Part shown: one piece after another, positions 1 through 5,027 of the stretch
Numbering within the stretch: position 1 is the first letter of the stretch
Layout of the letters: each line of letters begins with the position of its first letter
Source of the DNA: an uncultured Christensenella sp.
GTDB taxonomy: Bacteria > Bacillota > Clostridia > Christensenellales > Borkfalkiaceae
Direction of reading: 5' to 3'
Length of the DNA stretch: 8,025 bases
Assembly (NCBI GenBank): GCA_910585235.1
Contig: CAJUCM010000019.1
Location: forward strand, 27,979-36,003
The notes under the pieces: generated by a model
Database searches by the model: none
The model's input: only the letters and a program-made list of their open reading frames with translations
Told to the model about the DNA's origin: nothing
Program-made: the position numbers and the translations under genes

Positions 1-1899
1 TACGAAGAGGTTGTCGCATTCTGCGAGCGAGAACGCCTCCGTCTTTGCTTCGCCCGCCGTGATTTTGTTGAGAGAAACGAGGCTTTCAAGCGCGAACGCG
101 TCCGTTTTAACGACGTAATTCTGAAAATTGAAGTAAATTTCGTCGTCCTCGAAGGAGAGCGCGAAGGAGACGGGATAGTCGTGTTCCTCATTCAGATAGA
201 CGAAATCTTTGCCGTCGATTTGCGCTTTCTCCGCGTTGTTGCAGTAAAGTTTTCCGTCGGCGGACAGGTGCCAGATATTTCCCTCGTAATCGACGGAAAG
301 GCTCGTGTAGATCTTTACGGAGTCCGCCGACAGGGACATATATTTTGTGCCGACGGCGCCGTCTTTTTGAAAGTCGGCTTCGGAATAAGTATAGATTTCG
401 TTTCCGAACGCAACGTACAGCGTGCCGTAAATATCGCTTGCGATCGCTTCGGGATTCGTCGTTCCGCCGATGTTGAAGTGAAGCTCCGACGAGGTTTCGT
501 TGCCGATGGAGCCGTAGCCGTTGTATTCGGTAATATAATAGCATTCCCCATAGACGAAGTTCAGTCCTTTGACGTTCCGCGGGGCTTTGTGAACGGAAGT
601 AAGTTCCGCCGTCGTCTTTTCCGTTTTGAAAGAGTGACGGCTCAGCGTGTACAGATAGATCCGATCTGCGTTCGATACGGCGATTTTGTTGGAAGTCACA
701 ACGTCGCCGTTGAGTTTTACGGTGATCTCTTCTTTTCCGATCGCAATATGATCGGGCGTAAAGGCGGTCTCGCCGTCAAGGCAGGGGATCGTCGTATAAG
801 CGCCGTCCGCCCGACAGAACACGGAAATGCGGTCGTTGCCTTTGTCGGCGATTGCGACGAGTTCCTTTGTGCGGACGGTCTCGCCCGCATTCGCGATCCG
901 GTTGGGGGAAGAGGAATTGCTTGCGATCTCGTAGCCCGTAAATCCGATCTCGCCGTCTTTTACGTCAAGTTTAAGAACGGAAGCGTCCCGAATACAGTAG
1001 AGGTCGCCGCCGTAAGTCGTGATCGCAGAATAGCCGTCTCCTTCGAGCATGAGTTCGGCGTTGCCGTTAAAATCGGTGCGCCAGAGTCCGTTGGGATATG
1101 CGCCCTCGCCGCTGACGGAATAATACAGATAGTCGTTGTACGCGCAGATGCGTTTAATGTCGGAAATTTTATCGAAATTTTTATCGTCTACCGACTTGAA
1201 TCCGCCGATCTGTCCGCTCTCGCCGGGCGCCATTTTCGACATATCGTAGGACATGAGCAGGCGGTCGTTGCGGACGCAGTACAAAATGCCGTTCCAGGCG
1301 GTGAGCTTGGAATAAGTGCTGACGTTGGGAACGGTTGTGATCTCCATTTCGTTGTCGCGGGAGAGCTCGGCGAGGGGATAGCGTTTCAAAGAGACCTGTG
1401 AGTTTGCCGCGATGTAGGAGGTGTACAGATAGTCGCCCTCCACAAGGAAGGTGTTGCAGGAGACGTTGCTTACAATGTCCGCAGTCCCCGCGGAGAATTG
1501 ATATTCAAAAAGACTGATACCCGCCGAAAAGAACAGCCGTTCGTCGTCCGTGATCTGAATTTTAGAGATGACGGAAGCGTTCGTGACGAATTTGGTATCG
1601 TATGAAAGATAGGAACTCTTTTCGCGGTCGTAGATATAGAGGAGCGTTCCGTCGGCAACGGCGATATAGTGTTCGCTCATCGCCATATAGGCGGGAGCTT
1701 CGAGCGGGAGATACTGCTCGTATGTTTCGGGCAGATGCAGCTTAGCGTTGTTTTTGTCGAATACAACGGACTGCGTTTCTTCGGTTACGGGCGGAACTTC
1801 CCCGTCCGCATGGGCGGAAAAAGAGGGATTCGCGCCGAAAAACGCGCCTGCCGAAATTGTCAGGGCAAGCAAAAGCCCCGTAGTCTTTTTGAGTCTCAT
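1..1899 (-). CDS. Secreted beta-propeller-like protein, 3' end beyond window
   Basis: This frame is open without a stop for 633 codons from the ATG at 1899 and leaves the window at position 1. Residues 1-31 form a Sec signal peptide: a basic start (MRLKK), a hydrophobic core (GLLLALTISAGAFFG) and a likely AHA|DG cleavage. The mature part is rich in short blade-like units of the form G-x-LY followed by a charged turn, for example DGTLLYIYDRE near 82-92, NGLWRTDFNGNAE near 270 and VDYEGNIWHLSADGKLY near 537-553. The D-x-EGN-I-W pattern is typical of NHL or two-component-regulator propeller repeats. I infer an extracellular ligand- or polymer-binding propeller; no catalytic motif is evident and no family is assigned with certainty. 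An in-frame ATG at 1905 would add two residues, but 1899 coincides with the predicted transcription start and gives a cleaner signal peptide. No Shine-Dalgarno sequence precedes either start. Confidence 0.85.
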   Translation of the reverse strand, partial: MRLKKTTGLLLALTISAGAFFGANPSFSAHADGEVPPVTEETQSVVFDKNNAKLHLPETYEQYLPLEAPAYMAMSEHYIAVADGTLLYIYDREKSSYLSYDTKFVTNASVISKIQITDDERLFFSAGISLFEYQFSAGTADIVSNVSCNTFLVEGDYLYTSYIAANSQVSLKRYPLAELSRDNEMEITTVPNVSTYSKLTAWNGILYCVRNDRLLMSYDMSKMAPGESGQIGGFKSVDDKNFDKISDIKRICAYNDYLYYSVSGEGAYPNGLWRTDFNGNAELMLEGDGYSAITTYGGDLYCIRDASVLKLDVKDGEIGFTGYEIASNSSSPNRIANAGETVRTKELVAIADKGNDRISVFCRADGAYTTIPCLDGETAFTPDHIAIGKEEITVKLNGDVVTSNKIAVSNADRIYLYTLSRHSFKTEKTTAELTSVHKAPRNVKGLNFVYGECYYITEYNGYGSIGNETSSELHFNIGGTTNPEAIASDIYGTLYVAFGNEIYTYSEADFQKDGAVGTKYMSLSADSVKIYTSLSVDYEGNIWHLSADGKLYCNNAEKAQIDGKDFVYLNEEHDYPVSFALSFEDDEIYFNFQNYVVKTDAFALESLVSLNKITAGEAKTEAFSLAECDNLFV

Positions 1900-1905
1900 A
1901 TCCAT

Positions 1906-1934
1906 ATTATAACACGCGCGCGCATTCATGGCAA
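1906..1934 (-). promoter_or_regulatory. Leftward promoter with extended -10, probably leaderless
   Basis: Read on the minus strand, there is a -35 TTGCCA (1934-1929, five of six to consensus), a 17-nt spacer, and a perfect TATAAT (1911-1906) preceded by TGT, forming an extended -10. The expected transcription start falls at about 1899, on the A of the ATG of the secreted propeller gene. This explains the missing ribosome binding site and implies a leaderless mRNA. The spacer contains a 14-nt alternating purine-pyrimidine run (1912-1925). Confidence 0.75.
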
Positions 1935-1965
1935 CTTCTTACGCCCTAAATCTCCCCAAAATATT

Positions 1966-1984
1966 TTTTTCGGAATCCGAAAAA
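1966..1984. repeat. T/A-flanked palindrome, possible small terminator or insulator
   Basis: There are 9-nt complementary arms, TTTTTCGGA at 1966-1974 and TCCGAAAAA at 1976-1984, around a single central base. As RNA this can fold as an 8-bp stem with an AAU loop, and a run of six T follows at 1985-1990. It lies just upstream of the rightward -35. It could be a weak intrinsic terminator insulating the rightward promoter or a protein-binding site. Only three G-C pairs hold the stem, so the terminator reading is tentative. Confidence 0.4.
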
Positions 1985-1988
1985 TTTT

Positions 1989-2030
1989 TTGACATATCGG
2001 CACCCGTCTGTCATATATTTGTGCTAATAT
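1989..2030 (+). promoter_or_regulatory. Rightward promoter region of the sigma-like regulator
   Basis: A perfect -35 hexamer TTGACA sits at 1989-1994. Candidate -10 elements are TATATT at 2014-2019 (19-nt spacer, a little long) and an extended -10, TG-C-TAATAT, at 2022-2030, which has no good -35 at 17 nt. The start would be near 2026 or 2037 respectively. In either case the LexA-type box at 2038-2051 lies at or just after the start, a position suited to repression. That a promoter exists here is well supported; which -10 is used is not resolved. Confidence 0.6.
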
Positions 2031-2037
2031 AAAAATA

Positions 2038-2061
2038 CGAACAAATGTTTGTATTTGTTCG
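2038..2061. promoter_or_regulatory. LexA/SOS-type operator within a perfect 9-bp inverted repeat
   Basis: Positions 2038-2051 read CGAACAAATGTTTG. This matches the Gram-positive LexA (DinR) consensus CGAAC-RNRY-GTTY-C/G at essentially every position; the core GAAC-N4-GTTT differs from the symmetric GAAC-N4-GTTC by one base. The same segment begins a larger perfect inverted repeat, CGAACAAAT (2038-2046) and ATTTGTTCG (2053-2061), separated by 6 nt. The larger repeat could bind another dimeric repressor, or fold as a 9-bp stem in the 5' leader. The site lies between the promoter and the ribosome binding site of the regulator gene, consistent with SOS-controlled repression. Confidence 0.7.
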
Positions 2062-2070
2062 GAAAAAGTT

Positions 2071-2076
2071 AAGAGG
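2071..2076 (+). promoter_or_regulatory. Shine-Dalgarno deciding the regulator start
   Basis: AAGAGG ends 8 nt before the ATG at 2085 and overlaps the alternative GTG at 2076. It therefore decides in favour of the ATG start. Confidence 0.65.
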
Positions 2077-2084
2077 TGTCAAAA

Positions 2085-2684
2085 ATGAACGCGGAATACG
2101 TGAAGGCAATTTTATACGTTTATCCGATGATGGAAGCGCTTGCGGACGCGGCGAGAGGCGCGGCGAAGAATAAAGCGCTGCTTTCATACCGTTCGGGCTA
2201 CGACGCGCTGCACGATCTGGAAGCGGTCGCAGAGGAGATTCTTTTAGGGGACAGGCTGGACGGACTGAAAACCGTTCTCGACTGTATCCTTGCAGGTTTG
2301 AGCAAAGAGGAGCGCTTTCTTCTGGAATACCGCTATTTCCGCCGTAAACGGGAGCTTAAAAAGTTCGGAGAAGAGCTCGTCTGTTCGGAGAGGAGCTATT
2401 TCAGAAAACAGAACCGCCTGCTTATGAAGATCGCGTCGCGGTTGGCGGCGAAAGGGGTGACGGAGAGTTATTTTCTGAAAGCGTTTGCAAACTCCGTCTG
2501 TCTCATGAAAGTATACGGGGCGATCGGAAGCGGAAAAGAACTGAAAATCTGCGCGCGCCGTGAAAAGCGGACGCTCAGGTTTCAAGGTTCAAAGTTTTCG
2601 GGCGGGGCGGATTTTTTGCCGTGCGCCACAAACACGGCGACGACGAGCACGGCGACGGCGGCGAGCGTGATGAGGACGATCTGA
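2085..2684 (+). CDS. Small regulator with sigma-70 region-4-like helix-turn-helix
   Basis: The protein has 199 residues. The ATG at 2085 is preferred over the GTG at 2076 because the Shine-Dalgarno sequence AAGAGG (2071-2076) is well spaced to the ATG but overlaps the GTG. Residues 1-70 are helical and mildly acidic. Residues 71-120 resemble sigma region 4 as found in phage late-gene activators of the ArpU/RinA type: LSKEERFLLEYRYFR, a turn, then a basic recognition-like helix (SERSYFRKQNRLLMKIASRL). Residues 121-165 form a further helical part. From residue 166 on, the frame runs antisense through the 3' end of the convergent membrane-protein gene, giving a Thr/Ala-rich tail (177-199) that looks like overprinted, non-conserved sequence. 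I infer a transcriptional regulator, possibly of the downstream head genes. It could equally be a host family unrelated to phage. The upstream LexA-type box suggests DNA-damage control. Confidence 0.75.
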   Translation: MNAEYVKAILYVYPMMEALADAARGAAKNKALLSYRSGYDALHDLEAVAEEILLGDRLDGLKTVLDCILAGLSKEERFLLEYRYFRRKRELKKFGEELVCSERSYFRKQNRLLMKIASRLAAKGVTESYFLKAFANSVCLMKVYGAIGSGKELKICARREKRTLRFQGSKFSGGADFLPCATNTATTSTATAASVMRTI

Positions 2685-3280
2685 ACGGCGGAGAGCCCCC
2701 CTGAAAGCGAGGAGTCCTTTGCGGGCGTTTCGGGATCGGGCAGATAGTCGCTGTTCAGCTCGAAGCTGATTTCCTCGTCGGCGGGAATATAGTCGAACGC
2801 TCCGTCTTTGCCCACATAAAAATAGAGCTGTCCGTCTTCGTAGCGGGTGCCGTAATATACGAACGTTTCTTTGAGCCCCGCAAAACTTCCGTTTCCGAGA
2901 GAGGCTCCGGGGAGAACGTATTCCACGGTGACTTCGCGGTAGAGAAAGGGGCGCTGGGGGACGAAATCGACGAACGTGAGGGAATCCGTCAGGCAGTATC
3001 CGACGACCTTTTTATAGGGCGTAGCGTCCCTGAGATATTCGCAGAGGGAAAACCGTTCCCCGCGGGAGAGAACTTTGACGTAGTAGGTGCGGGGAATGCA
3101 GAAGAGTTTGTCGTTCTCGTTTTCCGATTTGTAAAACCAGACTTCCGAAGATTCCGCAACGGCGTAAACTTCTCCTTCCGCGCGTGCGGAAAGAATTGTT
3201 TGCGCGGGGGCGCAGAAAAAAGGAAGCGCCAATAAGGCAATGCCGAGCCAGACGGCAATTAAAAATGATATGCGTTTCAT
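2582..3280 (-). CDS. Secreted, C-terminally membrane-anchored SH3-like protein
   Basis: The protein has 232 residues from the ATG at 3280; an in-frame ATG at 3292 would add MIVA. Residues 1-34 are a signal peptide: MKR, a hydrophobic core (ISFLIAVWLGIALLALPFF) and a likely ARA|EG cleavage. Residues about 37-108 form a beta-rich region compatible with an SH3b-type fold, judged from pattern only. Residues 112-175 form a second beta-rich region containing VYYGTRYEDGQLYFYVGKDG. A Pro/Ser linker (180-195) leads to one transmembrane helix (199-219) and a short cytoplasmic tail (HGKKSAPPENFEP). The expected topology is extracellular with a C-terminal anchor. No catalytic residues are recognisable. 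The gene is convergent with the regulator (103-bp overlap) and divergent from the terminase gene. It has no Shine-Dalgarno sequence; a TATGAT hexamer seven bases upstream of 3280 suggests a leaderless message. I see no phage structural role, so it is either a host gene or cargo (moron). Confidence 0.8.
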   Translation of the reverse strand: MKRISFLIAVWLGIALLALPFFCAPAQTILSARAEGEVYAVAESSEVWFYKSENENDKLFCIPRTYYVKVLSRGERFSLCEYLRDATPYKKVVGYCLTDSLTFVDFVPQRPFLYREVTVEYVLPGASLGNGSFAGLKETFVYYGTRYEDGQLYFYVGKDGAFDYIPADEEISFELNSDYLPDPETPAKDSSLSGGLSAVQIVLITLAAVAVLVVAVFVAHGKKSAPPENFEP

Positions 3281-3287
3281 AGCGACT

Positions 3288-3293
3288 ATCATA
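3288..3293 (-). promoter_or_regulatory. -10-like hexamer, likely leaderless start
   Basis: TATGAT on the minus strand (five of six to TATAAT) lies 7 nt before the ATG at 3280. The predicted transcription start is thus at or one base before the start codon. No convincing -35 is seen at 16-18 nt. The layout mirrors the much stronger promoter of the leftward propeller gene. If transcription does begin here, the upstream in-frame ATG at 3292 cannot be the start, because it lies inside the promoter. Confidence 0.4.
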
Positions 3294-3333
3294 ACGGAAA
3301 AAATCGTACGCGAAAGGAAATTTTTTATCGAAA

Positions 3334-4767
3334 ATGAACGAAATCATGTATAAAATCATGGCGATCGAGCGGGAACAGGAAAAAAGGGCGCGTTCGGACG
3401 AGCTTGCGCGCTACAACCGCGGAAAAAGAGTGCATAAAAAACAGATCGCCTTTCATAAGTGCAGGAAGCGCAACCGCTGGGTGTTCGGGGGAAACCGTTC
3501 GGGCAAAACGGAGTGCGGAGCGGTCGAGGCGGTCTGGATCGCGCGGGGCGTTCATCCGTACCGAAAAAACAGAGAGAACGTATTCGGTTGGGTCGTCTCG
3601 CTCACGGCGCAGGTTCAAAGGGACGTGGCGCAGAAAAAGATCCTGCGCTATCTCCGTCCCGACTGGATCGCGGATATTGTTATGACGAGCGGCAGAAAGG
3701 ACAGCCCCGAAACGGGCGTGATCGATCAGATCGTCGTGAAAAACGTGTTCGGCGGAACTTCGGTCATCGGGTTCAAGAGTTGCGATCAGGGGCGGGAACG
3801 GTTTCAGGGGAGCTCCCTCGATTTCGTATGGTTCGACGAAGAACCGCCCAAGGAGATTTACGACGAATGCGTCATGCGCGTATTCGACAAGCGGGGCGAT
3901 ATTTTCGGCACGATGACCCCGCTCAAAGGGCTGACCTTTGTCTATGAGGAGATCTATCTCAACAAACGCAGGAATCCCGAAATATGGTACGAGTTTATGG
4001 AGTGGGCGGACAATCCCTATTTATCCAAGCGGGAAATCAAATTGCTGGAATCCGCCCTCGACGATGAGACCAAAGAATCGCGCAGGTACGGCAGATTCTG
4101 CACGCGGGAGGGACTCGTCTATCCGGAGTTTGACGAGAACGTGCACGTGATCGCGCCTTTCTCCGTCCCCAAAGAGTGGCAGTGCGGGATATCCATCGAT
4201 CCGGGGCTTAAAAATCCGCTCTCCGCACATTGGTATGCGACCGACTACGACGGGAACGTTTACGTCGTCGCCGAGCACTATGCGGCGGGGCGGGACGTGG
4301 ATTTCCATGCGGACGCATTGAAACGCATTTCGGACAGGCTTGGCTGGAAAAGAGATCCTAAGGGCAGACTGTACGCGCTCATCGACAGCGCGGCGGGTCA
4401 GCGCACGCTCGCCTCCGCAAAGAGCGTTTCGGAACTTTTTTTAGAGCGCGGGATCTTAGTCAATCCCCGCGTCAATAAGGACGTGTTTTCGGGCGTCGCG
4501 CAGGTCAAGAGCTTTCTCAGCCGTAAAAACGGGATGCCCGATCTGTATATCTTCTCCTGCTGTACGGAGATGATCCGCGAATTCAAGAGCTATTTCTGGG
4601 GAGAGAACGACAGCCCCGTCAAGCGGGACGACCACGCCATGGACGAACTGAGGTATTTTCTGATGACCCGACCCCGCGCCGCGGAGAAGATCGGAACGGA
4701 GATAAGCGAGATCACAAAGGACAAGGACCGCCTGATCAGGCGGCTCAGGAGGGGGGTGCGCGCATGA
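3334..4767 (+). CDS. terL: Phage terminase large subunit (packaging ATPase-nuclease)
   Basis: The protein has 477 residues, normal for the family. It pumps DNA into the procapsid through the portal and cuts it to length. The N-terminal ATPase domain shows Walker A GGNRSGKT (52-59), Walker B VWFDEE (165-170) with the catalytic Glu, and a coupling motif FGTMTP (191-196). The C-terminal RNase H-like nuclease shows its acidic residues in ISIDPG (Asp289), LIDSAAG (Asp351) and DDHAMDELRY (432-441). Both enzymatic halves look intact. The ATG at 3334 is the first plausible start. The nearest Shine-Dalgarno sequence, AAAGGA (3313-3318), is 15 nt away, longer than usual, so translation initiation may be weak or use another signal. 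The gene stands head to head with the leftward membrane-protein gene, leaving 53 nt, and overlaps the next gene by 4 nt (ATGA). Confidence 0.95.
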   Translation: MNEIMYKIMAIEREQEKRARSDELARYNRGKRVHKKQIAFHKCRKRNRWVFGGNRSGKTECGAVEAVWIARGVHPYRKNRENVFGWVVSLTAQVQRDVAQKKILRYLRPDWIADIVMTSGRKDSPETGVIDQIVVKNVFGGTSVIGFKSCDQGRERFQGSSLDFVWFDEEPPKEIYDECVMRVFDKRGDIFGTMTPLKGLTFVYEEIYLNKRRNPEIWYEFMEWADNPYLSKREIKLLESALDDETKESRRYGRFCTREGLVYPEFDENVHVIAPFSVPKEWQCGISIDPGLKNPLSAHWYATDYDGNVYVVAEHYAAGRDVDFHADALKRISDRLGWKRDPKGRLYALIDSAAGQRTLASAKSVSELFLERGILVNPRVNKDVFSGVAQVKSFLSRKNGMPDLYIFSCCTEMIREFKSYFWGENDSPVKRDDHAMDELRYFLMTRPRAAEKIGTEISEITKDKDRLIRRLRRGVRA

Positions 4768-5027
4768 GCGAGAGGGAAATCAGAGAGGCGATCTTGAAAG
4801 TTGCGCTCGGTTATTCGCTCGAAGAGGTGACGGAGGAATACGGCGTGGAGGACGGGGAACTCAAACTCGTCAAACGCAAAGAGACGAAAAAGGATATTCC
4901 GCCCGATCTCAAAGCGGTCAGGCTCCTATTGGAGGACAGGGACTATTCGGCGCTCTCGGACGAGGAGCTGGAAAAAGAAAAACAAAATTTAATCAAACGG
5001 TTCAAGGAGGAAAACGGTGAAATCTGA
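4764..5027 (+). CDS. Small acidic protein, resembles small-terminase C-terminal segment
   Basis: The protein has 87 residues. The start overlaps the terminase stop as ATGA, with a purine-rich AGGAGG about 11 nt upstream (4747-4752). The sequence starts with a helix (REIREAILKVALGYSLEEV), then a beta-hairpin-like charged stretch (DGELKLVKRKETKK), then PPDLKAVRLLLEDRD and a final helix (SDEELEKEKQNLIKRF). The pattern A-x-GY-x-x-EE, followed by a Lys-rich turn and PPD-x-x-A-x-x-x-L-L, recalls the segment after the helix-turn-helix in many phage small terminase proteins. No DNA-binding helix-turn-helix is present. I infer a packaging accessory or reduced small terminase; this rests on pattern memory and needs a profile search. 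The position between large terminase and portal agrees with a packaging role. Confidence 0.75.
   Translation: MSEREIREAILKVALGYSLEEVTEEYGVEDGELKLVKRKETKKDIPPDLKAVRLLLEDRDYSALSDEELEKEKQNLIKRFKEENGEI
5004..5010 (+). promoter_or_regulatory. Shine-Dalgarno supporting the portal GTG start
   Basis: A perfect AAGGAGG lies 6 nt before the GTG at 5017, inside the preceding gene. It fixes a GTG start that overlaps the preceding gene by 11 nt and suggests translational coupling. Confidence 0.85.

Noticed and set aside
181..1401. 406-codon open frame on the plus strand
   Set aside because: It is antisense, in codon register, to a continuous leftward frame with a clear signal peptide, promoter and blade-like repeats. 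The plus-strand product has no recognisable domain and no ribosome binding site.
1669..1992. 107-codon plus-strand frame across the divergent intergenic region
   Set aside because: It runs antisense through the signal-peptide region of the propeller gene and both promoters, with no ribosome binding site and an atypical composition.
2585..2630. Possible terminator between the convergent genes
   Set aside because: A GGCGG and CCG pairing around a T run near 2611-2624 gives only a very short stem and lies within both coding frames. There is no convincing hairpin with a downstream T tract.
3287..3292. Rightward -10 (TATCAT) for the terminase
   Set aside because: Five of six matches, but no -35 at 16-18 nt, and the hexamer nearly coincides with the reverse complement of the leftward TATGAT, so the match is not independent.
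3459..3947. 162-codon plus-strand frame inside the terminase gene
   Set aside because: Out-of-frame shadow rich in Arg and Gly. The terminase frame holds Walker A and B motifs over the same bases.
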